NCBI RefSeq assembly: GCF_012726175.1
Contig: NZ_JAASAD010000009.1
Coordinates: forward strand, 1 to 64,000
Reading direction: 5' to 3'
DNA: 64,000 nt
Source: Micromonospora sp. HNM0581
Lineage (GTDB): Bacteria > Actinomycetota > Actinomycetes > Mycobacteriales > Micromonosporaceae
Shown here: positions 1 to 9,102 of the stretch, piece after piece
Layout of the letters: each line of letters begins with the position of its first letter
How positions within the stretch are numbered: position 1 is the first letter of the stretch
The notes under the pieces: generated by a model
Database searches by the model: none
The model's input: only the letters and a program-made list of their open reading frames with translations
What the model was told of the DNA's origin: nothing
Position numbers and translations under genes: made by a program

Positions 1-21
1 AATTGCTGGAGAGGGTGCTGA

Positions 22-636
22 GTGGACTTCGCAGGCTCTGACATGTCGCACCGGCCGCCGGCCCCGAGCGGGCGCGTGACGTCGGCGAAGATCGTTATCG
101 CCGGTGGATTCGGCGTCGGCAGGACGACGCTGGTCGGCTCGGTCTCGGAGATCACGCCGCTGACCACCGAGGCCATCATGACCTCCGCCGGAGTCGGCGT
201 CGACGACACCCGGCAGGTGCCGGGAAAGACGACGACCACGGTGGCCATGGACTTCGGCCGCATCTCAATCGATCGTGATCTGATCCTGTACCTGTTCGGT
301 ACGCCGGGTCAGACCCGTTTCTGGTTCATGTGGGATGAGCTGGTACGGGGTGCGATCGGTGCGGTCGTGCTGGTGGACACCCGCCGGCTGGCCGACTGCT
401 TCGCGGCGATCGATTTCTTCGAGCACCGGCGGCTGCCGTACCTGGTGGCCATCAACTGCTTCGACGGGATGCAGTACCACGATCCGCAGGATGTCCGGGA
501 GGCACTCGCCATCTCGAGCAACGTGCCGGTGGTGGCCTGCGACGCCCGCAACCGGGAGTCGACGAAGCACGTACTCATCTCGCTTGTGGAGTACGTGCTC
601 ACGATGCGGCGCTCCCGGGCTGTGGCGCCCGCCTGA
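22..636 (+). CDS. Conservon-type small GTPase (CvnD-like)
   Basis: A 204-residue cytoplasmic GTPase-like protein of the kind that ends actinobacterial conservons (histidine-kinase-like CvnA, roadblock CvnB, DUF742 CvnC, GTPase CvnD). The P-loop GGFGVGRTT is at residues 28-36, the Switch/G3-type segment FGTPGQTRF lies near residue 93, and Val/Leu-rich strands follow as in Ras-like folds. The P-loop Lys is replaced by Arg, which is unusual. The start is GTG with GGAGAGG seven bases upstream; an internal ATG at 43 is possible. The rest of the conservon would lie left of the window. CvnD is thought to cycle GTP/GDP and signal with the other Cvn proteins at the membrane. Confidence 0.85.
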   Translation: MDFAGSDMSHRPPAPSGRVTSAKIVIAGGFGVGRTTLVGSVSEITPLTTEAIMTSAGVGVDDTRQVPGKTTTTVAMDFGRISIDRDLILYLFGTPGQTRFWFMWDELVRGAIGAVVLVDTRRLADCFAAIDFFEHRRLPYLVAINCFDGMQYHDPQDVREALAISSNVPVVACDARNRESTKHVLISLVEYVLTMRRSRAVAPA

Positions 637-644
637 TATCGACG

Positions 645-684
645 CCAGCGCCCGGTGACGGCCACCGCCGACACCGGGCGCTGG
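645..684. terminator. Perfect 13-bp stem-loop after the GTPase gene
   Basis: CCAGCGCCCGGTG (645-657) pairs perfectly with 672-684 around a 14-nt loop, eight bases after the cvnD-like stop codon. There is no U-tract, as is common in high-GC actinobacteria. It lies between convergent genes and could end transcription from both sides. Confidence 0.75.
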
Positions 685-837
685 TGCATGCCCGCGTGAT
701 GCCGGTGAAAGCCCGCGTTAGTCAGTTGCGCCGGTTACCGGCGCCGCACCCTCCACCTCACCGTCGGCTCAGGCTTGGCAGAAGGAGCTTCTGCGTCACC
801 GGAGGCCGTCGGCCGGCGACGACGCCCGGTGCGGACG

Positions 838-3153
838 TCAGGAGCGGTGACTGGCGGAGCGGTACTCGTACTCCCGGTCGTCGTCGCGATCGCCGGTGTC
901 GCGGGTGAAGTCCCAGCCACCGGCGGATTCGCGCCCGGGGCGCCCGCCGACCGCGAACCCACCGATCTCCTGCCCTCTACGCCAGCCCCGGAAGTATCCG
1001 GTCGTGTTCTCAGCCAGGCTGGCCGCGTCCCGCACTATCCGCAGCGGACGCTCCTCGCGCAACGGCGACCCGGGCACCAGGTTGGCCTGCGGTACTCGCT
1101 TGGGTAGGCCCGCGCCGGTTTCGGCACCGACCGCGGGACGGGCGGCCTGCTCGGCGGCCTCCCATCCGCTGTCGGCCATTGTCGACCAGTCGAGGTCGGC
1201 CTCTTCGCCGTGCCCGACGAACCAGGCGGAGCGGGCCTGCGCGAAGATCAGCAGATCGCCGTCGCCCTCGTCGGAGACCGGTGGCGTCCGGTGTTCGATC
1301 GGCGGCTCCGCCGCTGGCCTGCGGGCCGGGGGAAGGTCCAGCCGCTCGGCCTCCCGGTCGCCGCGTTCGGCGCCGCTATGGTCGACGAGCCGTAGCGGTG
1401 GCGTCTCGGTCGTCGACTGGTCCGCGTTACGCAGCGCCCGATCGGCCAGCGGCGGCGGCTCGACCAGCCGCAGCACAGGCGGTTCCGGCGGCAGATCGTC
1501 GGCGAGCCACGGCGGGGTGACCCGGCGGTCCGAACCGTGGTCGTTGGGAGTTTCGGGGGCGCTGCGCCGGCCCCGTTCCTCGTACGGGCCGACGACCGGA
1601 TTGAGGGGTGTAGTGTCTGCCGGATTCTCCGGGTTGTTGACAAGCGGCCAGTTGGAGCGGGATCCCGGCGGTGCGCTTTCCGGCTCCGGCCGGGAGGCAG
1701 GCAGCGGCACGCTGAGATCGGTGGCGCTGAAGCCGCCGGAAGGCGCGGGTGGTTCGCTGTTCGTCTTCGGCCGGGGCGGGATGACGGTGCGCTGGCGTTC
1801 GGCCCGCGCATTGTTGATCGCCGCCGTGGTGAGGGTCGGCCGGAACGGCTCACCCGCCTCGGCAGGGGGGATCGAGCCGCGCTGCGTCGGCGCGATCGGC
1901 GTGATCCCGGGCGGCGGTGGGGGCGGCGCGGAGATCGGTCGGTTGGCCGGACCGTCCCCGCGGGACGGGTTGGACTCGGTACGGGACGGTGAGCTGGCGA
2001 CGGCGGCCGGCGTCACCGGCGCGGGCGCGACGGGCGGGGGAGTAAGTGGCGCGGGTGCCATCGGCGGGGGGCCGAGAGGACGTGGGGAGGCTGGCGGGGC
2101 GTTGCCCGGCACCGGCTCCGGGCGGCTACGTCGACCACCGGACGGCTCGGGTCCGCCGGGGCGCACCGACCGCAGGCCACTCGGGGCGCCAGGGGTGCTC
2201 GCCGACAGCTCGCCGACCTGTTCGCCGCGTCGTGCGGCAGCTCGCCGGCCGGACGCCTGCACAGGCCCGGAGGTGCGGGCACGCAGAGCGCCGACGAGCG
2301 CCTCACAGCCGGCGTCGCAGGCCCGCACCGAGGCGACCGCCTGCCTGATCGTCTCTGCGGCAGCGGAGGTGAGGGCCCGGTTGACGGTGGCCCGTCGCGG
2401 GGTTTCGGAGATGGCGACCCGCAGCGCGGTGACCGCCTCGTCGATCGCCGCCGCGTCACCCGCCCCTTCGGCGACGAGCTGAGCGGTGACCGCGTCCGCG
2501 GTGACCGCGGCGTCGCGGCCCCGGCCGGCCCCGTCGGTGAGCATGCCCGGCTCGGGAAGGGCGTCCAGCACGGCCAGCGTGATCGGCTCGGCCGGGTCGG
2601 GGTATGCCCGCAACGCGGCCGGGTAGAGCTCGCGGAGCACCTCACGCAGCGCGACGGTGGCGGAGTGTCGGCCGCTGGCGAGCGCGGCATGCGCGGCGAG
2701 GATCTGTTTGTACCCGGCGAGGTCCCGTGGGGCGGGCAGGGTCACCGCTGACAGGGCCCCGGCCTGCAACGCCCGAGCGAGACCGACGGCGCGCCGCACG
2801 GCCGGCGGCGACTGCATCTCCTCGAGAGAGTCGTCGTCGGCGAACCGTTCGGCGAAGTCGTCGACCGAGTCGTCGTCAGCGATCGCCAAGGGGCGACCGG
2901 CGGCGCTGAGTAGAGAGGTGATGGTGTGGTCGTCGCTGTCGGCGGCGATCGCCGCACCGCTCGGCCCGCCTGAGCGTTCCACGAGCAGCGTGACCAGCCG
3001 GGCATAGCCCGTCGGGTCGTCGCCGATCTCGCGGACATGCAGCAGCCGGCCTGCGTCGTCGACCACAGCGGACGTCAGCGCCGATCCGGTCGAAACCGGT
3101 CGGTCGGCCGCATCCGCCGAGGTCAGACCGCAGTACACGCGCACGAGCGCCAC
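838..3153 (-). CDS. IS110-transposase-like domain protein with Pro-rich linker and conservon-type tail
   Basis: About 771 residues. The N-terminal ~220 residues read like the DEDD domain of IS110 transposases: a strand [14 protein letters not shown], then a helical segment with YKQILAAHAALASG and LRELYPAALRAYPDP, then LAVLDALPEPG. The acidic catalytic positions are not clearly kept. A Pro/Ser-rich disordered region (~290-630) follows. The C-terminal ~130 residues carry RSAWF, DSGW, GLPKRVPQANLVPG (~682-695) and RGWRRGQ, motifs known from the C-termini of actinobacterial nitrate-sensor-like (CvnA-type) kinases. GTG at 3153 is chosen because GGAGGAGG precedes it; the frame opens at 3177. It shares an operon with the acidic protein upstream. 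Domain calls are by eye; function is unknown, and an active transposase is unlikely. Confidence 0.6.
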   Translation of the reverse strand: MALVRVYCGLTSADAADRPVSTGSALTSAVVDDAGRLLHVREIGDDPTGYARLVTLLVERSGGPSGAAIAADSDDHTITSLLSAAGRPLAIADDDSVDDFAERFADDDSLEEMQSPPAVRRAVGLARALQAGALSAVTLPAPRDLAGYKQILAAHAALASGRHSATVALREVLRELYPAALRAYPDPAEPITLAVLDALPEPGMLTDGAGRGRDAAVTADAVTAQLVAEGAGDAAAIDEAVTALRVAISETPRRATVNRALTSAAAETIRQAVASVRACDAGCEALVGALRARTSGPVQASGRRAAARRGEQVGELSASTPGAPSGLRSVRPGGPEPSGGRRSRPEPVPGNAPPASPRPLGPPPMAPAPLTPPPVAPAPVTPAAVASSPSRTESNPSRGDGPANRPISAPPPPPPGITPIAPTQRGSIPPAEAGEPFRPTLTTAAINNARAERQRTVIPPRPKTNSEPPAPSGGFSATDLSVPLPASRPEPESAPPGSRSNWPLVNNPENPADTTPLNPVVGPYEERGRRSAPETPNDHGSDRRVTPPWLADDLPPEPPVLRLVEPPPLADRALRNADQSTTETPPLRLVDHSGAERGDREAERLDLPPARRPAAEPPIEHRTPPVSDEGDGDLLIFAQARSAWFVGHGEEADLDWSTMADSGWEAAEQAARPAVGAETGAGLPKRVPQANLVPGSPLREERPLRIVRDAASLAENTTGYFRGWRRGQEIGGFAVGGRPGRESAGGWDFTRDTGDRDDDREYEYRSASHRS

Positions 3154-3216
3154 GGCGTCGTCCTCCTCCCGGGACACAGGTTTTCTCTGCCAGAGACTGA
3201 TGCTCCCTGGTACGGG

Positions 3217-4158
3217 TCAGTCGCGCCAGTCCACGACCGCAGAGATCTTCCCGACAATGGTCCGCCAACCCAGGCTTGCGGTCTGTGCCCCGATCTTCTT
3301 CAGCCTACGCCGACCCATGAAGCCGCCGATTCCGCCGCCGACCGAAGACCGGAGCGCCTCGTCCAGGTCGTCGAGACTGGAGCCGGTGGCGAGCATGTCC
3401 AGCACCGCGGGCAGCCGCAGGGCGTACGCCACGTCGCGGGCGACCTCGCCGGCCTCGATGAGTAGCGTCGGATCCCAGGTGTCGTGTCCGCCGCGGAGAT
3501 TCTCCACGACGAGGTCGAGCTCGTAGACGTCATCGTCCAGCGGCGCGATGTCGGCCGGTTCCACCCGTTCGGACAGTTCATTCCAACTATCCAGCTGAGA
3601 CAGGTCGTTGGGCGCGCCGGACCGGACGAAACTGACAAGCGACTCGGGTGTCTTGAACAGCAGCAGTCGGCCCTTGTGGGTCAGGAAGACCGGCACCTCC
3701 TCGTCGCCGGCCCCGTCCGCGGCGACCTCGTCGGTGTCGTCCTTGCCGTCCTCCGAGGTGTCGTCCGTGCGGCTCTGCGCGGCATCGTCGCGCCGCGCCT
3801 GCTGCTCCTCGTCCTCGCTCTCGGCGAACTCCCGGGCGACGTCCTCGTCGAGGATGACGACGTCACCCTCCTCGGCGTCGTCCTCGACCGAGCCGACCTG
3901 GCGACGGGCGAGGAATGGGTCGTCGGCGTCCCGCTCGGCCACGTCGGTCGGGGTCAGCTCCCTCGCCGGCCGGTACGCCCGCAGGGTGAAACCGGTGCCG
4001 GCTGGCAGGGCGATCTCCACCGGATCGATCCGCAGCTCGTCCCAGAGTGCGCGGTTCGCGGTGTCCACTGCGGCGTCGTCGGCCGGCTCGCTGGCGCCGG
4101 TGGTGTCATCGAGCTCGGGCTCGTCGGCGTCCGGCCGTTGGGGCGACTGGCGGGCCAC
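3217..4158 (-). CDS. Acidic hypothetical protein
   Basis: Family not recognised. With GTG at 4158 (ACGGAGGT ends four bases upstream) it is 313 residues; the frame remains open to 4224. The middle is a long Asp/Glu-rich low-complexity stretch (about residues 80-165). A more ordered C-terminal half follows, with VPVFLTHKGRLLLFKTPESL and a Gly-rich basic segment GGGIGGFMGRRRLKK near the end. No signal peptide or membrane segment is seen, so it is probably cytoplasmic. It lies 63 bases upstream of, and on the same strand as, the IS110-like/conservon-tail gene, so the two probably form one operon. No function is assigned. Confidence 0.7.
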   Translation of the reverse strand: MARQSPQRPDADEPELDDTTGASEPADDAAVDTANRALWDELRIDPVEIALPAGTGFTLRAYRPARELTPTDVAERDADDPFLARRQVGSVEDDAEEGDVVILDEDVAREFAESEDEEQQARRDDAAQSRTDDTSEDGKDDTDEVAADGAGDEEVPVFLTHKGRLLLFKTPESLVSFVRSGAPNDLSQLDSWNELSERVEPADIAPLDDDVYELDLVVENLRGGHDTWDPTLLIEAGEVARDVAYALRLPAVLDMLATGSSLDDLDEALRSSVGGGIGGFMGRRRLKKIGAQTASLGWRTIVGKISAVVDWRD

Positions 4159-4261
4159 GGTGACCTCCGTGTGCGTCGGGCTACCACCCCCGGCGCTGAT
4201 GCCGGCGAGTGACTCTGGGCACATACCCTAGTTGGCTGCGCTCGGTAACCGCTGGCCGCAC

Positions 4262-4281
4262 CCCGGTGGCGCACCACCGGG
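4262..4281. terminator. Short stem-loop downstream of cydC
   Basis: CCCGGTGG (4262-4269) pairs perfectly with CCACCGGG (4274-4281) around the tetraloop CGCA. It lies about 130 bases past the cydC stop, in the 252-base gap before the acidic gene. It could terminate cydDC transcription. Nothing else is evident in that gap. Confidence 0.4.
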
Positions 4282-4410
4282 ACGACCAGCGGCGTGTCCG
4301 TACGGGTGCGCCCAGGCCGGCGACGTGGTCGGCGAGTGGAGCACCGTCAATGGGCGGAAGCGGCGCACCTACGAGGCGGCCCAGCAGGCAGGTGCGGCCC
4401 GGTCTCTGGA

Positions 4411-6228
4411 TCAGTCCGACACCGTGAGGTAGCCGCGCTCGGCGGCCTGCTGCAGGATCCACTGGTCCCGGTACCACCCGGGCGTCGCCACGAGCGTCTG
4501 GTGTCGACCCCGCTGCACGACCCGGCCGGCGTCCAGCACCACGATTTCGTCGAGTTCGGCGAGGCCGCTGAGCCGGTGGGTGATCAACAGTACCGAGTGC
4601 CCGGCGGGAGTCGCGGCCAACGTGCTGGCCAGCACCTGGTCGGCGGCGGCCGGGTCCAGGCCCTCCGTGGGCTCGTCGAGCACCAGCATGCCCGGTGCGG
4701 CCAACAGGGCGCGGGCCAGTGCGAGTCGCTGCCGTTGACCACCGGAAAGCTGCCCGCCCTCCTCGCCGACCACCGTGTCCCAGCTGTCCGGCTGGGCCCG
4801 GACCCAGTCCGACAGCCCGGCTGCGGTGGCGGCGGAGAACAGCGCGTCATCGTCCGCCCCCGGTCGGCCGAGCAGCATGTTGTCCCGCACCGTGGCGTGG
4901 AAGACGTACGCCTCGGCGAGCAGCCCACCGACCAGGCGAGGCAGCTCCTGGGTCGGGTACGTCGACACGTCCCGCCCATCCAGGGTCACCCGGCCGGCGG
5001 TCGGTGGCACCGCGCCGGTCAGGACGGCGGCCAGGGTGCTCTTGCCCGCGCCGCTCGGCCCGACCACCGCGACCCGACGTCCGGGCGGCACGTGGAGGGC
5101 GATCTCGTCGAGCGCAGCTGCGGCACCGGGCCGGTACCGGACCGTCACCCCGTCGAACCGGACCGACGGTGCCGTGTCGACCATCCGTTCCGGGCCAGGC
5201 GGGTCGGCCGGACTGGTAAGGCTCGGTTCGGCTGTCGTGGTGCCGTGCCACCCGCTCGACGCCCGAGCGACCTCGGAGCCAGCGTCGTCGGTTCCCAACA
5301 GGTGCGCGACCCGGTCCAGCCCGGCCCGCGACCCGGTCCACTGTCGGGCCGCACCGACCAGCGCGAGGGCGATCTCCACGGCGGCCAGGGTGCCGACTGC
5401 CAGGACGCCGACCAGGACCCCGTCCAGGCCGGTGCCGAGAGCCACGTACACCACCGTGCCGGCGGTGAGACCGGCCACCAGCACCCCGGCCGCGTCGACG
5501 GCGAAGCCGAGTGCGGCGAGTCGCCGCTCCAGCCGGGCCAGTCGGCGGGCCCGCTGCCCGGCTGTCGCCAGCGCGTCGGAGGTCGCACCGAAAGCCGCCA
5601 AGTCGGCGGCGCCGTGGGTCAGATCGACCGCATCGGTGGCGAGGGCACCGCGTAGCGGTGCCAGCTCAGCACCGGCCCGACGGGTCAGCGCGGTCGCGAG
5701 CCCCGGCAGGACGACGGCGGCCACCACCAGCCCCGCAGCGAGTGCGAACGCTGCCGGCAGCGAGACCAGTGCGGTCAACCCGACGGCAAGTACGCAGACC
5801 AGCCCGGCTGCGACGGCAGGTACGACCACTCTCAGCAGCAGATCCTGTACCGCCTCCACGTCGGAGACCAGCCGACTGAGCGTGTCCCCACTAGGGTGCG
5901 GGTTGCCGCGCCGGCTCGCCAGGGTGTCGAAGATCCGCGCCCGAACGTCGGTGACCAGACGCAGCACCGCGTCGTGTCCGGCCAGGCGTTCGGTGTAACG
6001 CAGCACCCCCCGGCTCACCGCCAGCGCCCGTACCGCCACGATCGCCACGGTGAGGCGATCCAGCGGGGGTTGCCCAGCGGCGGTCATCAGCAGCCAGGTT
6101 GCGGTCGCCATCAGGGCCAACCCGGCGAACTCGGTGGCCGCGGCGAGCAACCCGGCACCGATCAGGCGTTTCAGGTACGGCCTGGCCAGCCGCAGTACGA
6201 CCAGTTCGGATGAGGTGCCACTGCTCAT
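4411..6228 (-). CDS. cydC: Thiol reductant ABC exporter subunit CydC
   Basis: A 605-residue fused permease-ATPase half-transporter. With CydD it exports glutathione/cysteine-type thiols to the periplasmic side, needed to assemble cytochrome bd. The N-terminal half (about 1-300) has six hydrophobic segments, opening with LLAAATEFAGLALMATATWL. The ATPase half has Walker A GPSGAGKST near 390, signature LSGGQRQR near 494 and Walker B LVLDEPTEG near 515. Length and layout are normal. cydD lies 67 bases upstream on the same strand, so the pair is probably cotranscribed. No cydAB genes are in the window. Confidence 0.92.
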   Translation of the reverse strand: MSSGTSSELVVLRLARPYLKRLIGAGLLAAATEFAGLALMATATWLLMTAAGQPPLDRLTVAIVAVRALAVSRGVLRYTERLAGHDAVLRLVTDVRARIFDTLASRRGNPHPSGDTLSRLVSDVEAVQDLLLRVVVPAVAAGLVCVLAVGLTALVSLPAAFALAAGLVVAAVVLPGLATALTRRAGAELAPLRGALATDAVDLTHGAADLAAFGATSDALATAGQRARRLARLERRLAALGFAVDAAGVLVAGLTAGTVVYVALGTGLDGVLVGVLAVGTLAAVEIALALVGAARQWTGSRAGLDRVAHLLGTDDAGSEVARASSGWHGTTTAEPSLTSPADPPGPERMVDTAPSVRFDGVTVRYRPGAAAALDEIALHVPPGRRVAVVGPSGAGKSTLAAVLTGAVPPTAGRVTLDGRDVSTYPTQELPRLVGGLLAEAYVFHATVRDNMLLGRPGADDDALFSAATAAGLSDWVRAQPDSWDTVVGEEGGQLSGGQRQRLALARALLAAPGMLVLDEPTEGLDPAAADQVLASTLAATPAGHSVLLITHRLSGLAELDEIVVLDAGRVVQRGRHQTLVATPGWYRDQWILQQAAERGYLTVSD

Positions 6229-6295
6229 CGCACAACCTCGCTGCGCTCGCCGTCACGATGCGCGACCACCCCGGGGGACCGCATGATCCGACGGA

Positions 6296-7969
6296 TCATC
6301 GGCGCTCCCCGGCCGGCACCGGCGTCAGTTCGGTGACCCGCCCGTCCTCGACCCGCAGGATGCGGTCGACGCCGGTCAGCAGCGCGGGTCGGTGGGCCAC
6401 CAGGAGCGCGGTACGGCCGGTGACCAGTTGACGGGTGGATGCCAGCACCGCCGCTTCGGCGGCGGTGTCGAGGCGCGCAGTCGGCTCGTCGAGCAGCACC
6501 ACCGGCGCGTCCCTAAGGAAGGCCCGCGCCAGCGCCACCCGTTGCCGCTGCCCGCTGGACAGGCCGTGCCCCCGCTCGCCGAGTAGGGTGTCCAGCCCGT
6601 CTGGCAGCGCGGCGACCACCTCGTCCAACGCGGCGAGGTGGACTGCGGCGGCGAGAGCGGCAGGTGCGGCGTCGCGGTTGCCCAGTCGGATGTTGTCGGC
6701 AAGCGACACGGCGAACAGGTGGGCCCGCTGCGGTACCCACGCCACCTGCTGCCGCCAGCCGTCGAGGTCTGCGTCGGCCAGGTCGACCCCGCCGACGGTG
6801 ACGCGGCCGGTGGTCGGCTTCACGAAACCGAGCAGCAGATTGAGCAGGGTGCTCTTGCCGGCGCCGCTCGGCCCGATGACTGCGATGCGCTCGCCGGGCC
6901 GGATCGTGAGCGTCACGTCGCGCAGCGCCGTGGTCCGCTCGTACGTGACGGTCACCGATTCGAAGCGGATCTCACCGGTCGCGTCCGGGAGTGTGCTCCC
7001 GTGGCCGGCCGGTGCCGGGGGTGCCGAGTCGCAGAGGGTGAGCGCATCGTCCAGCGCGGTGAGACCCTCCATGCTGGCGTGGAACCGACTGCCGGCCGCC
7101 CGTAGCGGCAGGTACGCCTCCGGGGTCAGCAGCAGCACCAGCAGAGCGGTCTGTAGCGCCAACCCGCCACCGAGCAGCCGAATGCCGACCGGCACGGCGA
7201 CAAGCGCCACCGACAGGGTGGCGACCAGTTCGAGTACGAGCGCGGAGAGGAAGGCGATCCGCAGCGTTTTCATGGTGGCGATCCGGTGACCGTCGGCCAT
7301 CCGCCGGACCGAGTCGGTTTGTGCACGGGCCCGACCGAAGGCGCGCAGCGTGGGCAATCCGGCCACCATGTCCAGGAAGTGTCCGCCGAGCAGGGACAGC
7401 CGCCGCCACTGGCGTTCGGTGGCCGCCTGCGCCTGCCAGCCGAGCAGCGCCCCGAAGATCGGAATGAGCGGCAGCGTCACCGCGATGATCACCGCTGAAC
7501 TCCAGTCGGCGAAGAGCACCCGACCCAGCACCGCGACCGGCACGGTGACGCTCAGCACGAGCTGCGGCAGATAGCCGGTGAAGTAGGCGTCGAGGGCGTC
7601 CAGACCCCGACCGGTTAGCGTGGCGAGTTGCCCGGCCCGCTGGCCGGCGACCCAGCCGGGCCCGTGCCGGGAGACCGCACCCAGCAGGTCGTCGCGTAGC
7701 GCCGCCTTGACCGTGGCGGCTGCCCGCGCGGACACCGCACCCTGTGCCCAGACCACGAGTGAGCGGGTCGCGACGGCGGCCAGCAGACCGACAAGCGCAG
7801 CCCGGTCCAGTTGCCCGGTGAAGGCCGTGGCCAGCAGTACGGCCAGGGCGGTGGCCTGCGCCACGACAAGTCCGGCGGCCAGCACGCCGAGCAGCGTGAG
7901 CAGGGCGAGGTCGCGTCGGGCCGCAGGAACCCGGCGCAGCAGCCGAGGGTCGAAGGGGCGGCGGTTCAC
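6296..7969 (-). CDS. cydD: Thiol reductant ABC exporter subunit CydD
   Basis: A 557-residue membrane ABC half-transporter and partner of CydC. Residues ~20-310 are membrane-spanning; the ATPase domain has Walker A GPSGAGKST near 364, signature LSSGQRQR near 470 and a Walker B with LDEPTARLD. The signature has Ser for the usual second Gly (LSSGQ), an accepted variant. The start MNRRPFDPRLL is typical of actinobacterial CydD. The gene follows a blaI-M56 pair on the same strand after a 219-base gap, so it may have its own promoter. Confidence 0.92.
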   Translation of the reverse strand: MNRRPFDPRLLRRVPAARRDLALLTLLGVLAAGLVVAQATALAVLLATAFTGQLDRAALVGLLAAVATRSLVVWAQGAVSARAAATVKAALRDDLLGAVSRHGPGWVAGQRAGQLATLTGRGLDALDAYFTGYLPQLVLSVTVPVAVLGRVLFADWSSAVIIAVTLPLIPIFGALLGWQAQAATERQWRRLSLLGGHFLDMVAGLPTLRAFGRARAQTDSVRRMADGHRIATMKTLRIAFLSALVLELVATLSVALVAVPVGIRLLGGGLALQTALLVLLLTPEAYLPLRAAGSRFHASMEGLTALDDALTLCDSAPPAPAGHGSTLPDATGEIRFESVTVTYERTTALRDVTLTIRPGERIAVIGPSGAGKSTLLNLLLGFVKPTTGRVTVGGVDLADADLDGWRQQVAWVPQRAHLFAVSLADNIRLGNRDAAPAALAAAVHLAALDEVVAALPDGLDTLLGERGHGLSSGQRQRVALARAFLRDAPVVLLDEPTARLDTAAEAAVLASTRQLVTGRTALLVAHRPALLTGVDRILRVEDGRVTELTPVPAGERR

Positions 7970-8081
7970 CAGTGCACCGTTGCCCTACCGCCCGTCTGTC
8001 TCCGCAGAATCCACAAGCACATCGCCTCGAAGCCTAGTAGGGCCGGCAGCAGCGGTATCGGCAGCCGACCCGGCAGTTGCG

Positions 8082-8112
8082 GGGCACCCCGGCCGGCGGC
8101 GACGAGGTGCCC
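8082..8112. terminator. Weak inverted repeat between the M56 gene and cydD
   Basis: GGGCACC (8082-8088) is repeated inverted as GGTGCCC (8106-8112) with a 17-nt loop, about 75 bases after the M56 stop on the minus strand. It is the only notable structure in the 7970-8188 gap and could separate blaI-M56 transcription from cydDC. Confidence 0.3.
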
Positions 8113-8188
8113 AGAGGGAGTGGGTCGGCCACGACCCTGCTACCTGCGAGTCGGAATCTTGAGCTGGTTCAGGATGATCATGTGTCGG

Positions 8189-9094
8189 TCAGCTGAGGAA
8201 GAGCGAGATCGGCAGTGCGGCCACGGTCGTGGTCACGGCCAGGGCGGTGCCGCCGAGCAGTCGGGGCGGGCGGGCGGTGACCAACAACCGCTGCACCCGT
8301 ACGTCCAGGTCCCGGTCGCCCACGCCGAGCGCACCTACCGGCGTGATCCGGTTCCCGGCGGCGGCGAACCGGCGCAGCGCACCGGCCAGCGGGGCCTCGG
8401 CGTGCAACTCGCGGGCTTTGTCATCCGCACGCATCTCCACCAGCAGGGAAACCCGTTCGTGTGCCGCACGGACCCAGCGGAACCAGGGCAGCGCCCGGCG
8501 GAGCGCGGTGAACGGCAGCAGCACAAGGTCGTGCCGTTCCTGCGCGTGCGCCCGCTCGTGGGTCAGCACCGCCGCCAACTCGGCCCGATCGAGCAGGCTG
8601 AGCGTGCCGGCGCTGACCACCACCCTGGGCCTCACCCCCGGGAGGCAGTACGCCGCCGCACCCGGATGGTCCAGTACCAGCGCGCCGGGCACCGTCGGAT
8701 CCCGCCGGGCAACCAGGGTGAGCAGGTCACGATGCCGGCGCTGGGCCCTTACCGAGGCGTGGACGCTGCGCACGGTCGTGGTCAGCAGCACCGCCCCGAT
8801 GCCGAGGCCGACGCCCACCAACCCCAGATGCACGGCACCGAGGCCAGCCGGCAGGGTGTCGTGGCGGAGGTCGTCGGCGAGCGCCAGCAATGCACTGCCG
8901 GTGCCCCGCTGGTACGGTGCGAGGCCCAGCGCAATCGGTAGACCCATCGCGGAGAGACCGACCCCCAGGCCGATCGCCTGCCAGCACAGAATCGCCACCC
9001 GAGGGCTACGCCACGTCCAGGTGGAGCCGGCCAGCACCTGAGCGATCAGCCAGCACGCCAGCATGGCGGCGGCGAAGTGCAGGGTGTACGCCAC
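8189..9094 (-). CDS. M56 family membrane metallopeptidase (BlaR1/MecR1-like, no sensor domain)
   Basis: A 301-residue integral membrane zinc peptidase. HERAH (residues 179-183) sits in LTHERAHAQERHD and the likely third ligand is Glu220 in VEMRADD. Hydrophobic segments are near 1-25, 35-60, 85-107 and at the C-terminus (ALAVTTTVAALPISLFL). It lacks the penicillin-binding sensor domain of BlaR1. The gene follows the BlaI-type repressor by eight bases on the same strand, the usual pairing in which the peptidase helps inactivate the repressor in response to a cell-envelope signal. No beta-lactamase gene is nearby. Confidence 0.88.
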   Translation of the reverse strand: MAYTLHFAAAMLACWLIAQVLAGSTWTWRSPRVAILCWQAIGLGVGLSAMGLPIALGLAPYQRGTGSALLALADDLRHDTLPAGLGAVHLGLVGVGLGIGAVLLTTTVRSVHASVRAQRRHRDLLTLVARRDPTVPGALVLDHPGAAAYCLPGVRPRVVVSAGTLSLLDRAELAAVLTHERAHAQERHDLVLLPFTALRRALPWFRWVRAAHERVSLLVEMRADDKARELHAEAPLAGALRRFAAAGNRITPVGALGVGDRDLDVRVQRLLVTARPPRLLGGTALAVTTTVAALPISLFLS

Positions 9095-9102
9095 GGCGTC
9101 GC

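Noticed and set aside
896..2482. 528-codon open frame on the plus strand opposite the IS110-like gene
   Set aside because: Ser/Arg/Gly/Pro-rich antisense shadow of a high-GC gene, with no motif or ribosome site.
838..3153. Active IS110 insertion sequence
   Set aside because: No clear catalytic DEDD residues, a long Pro-rich tail, no visible element ends, and an operon partner.
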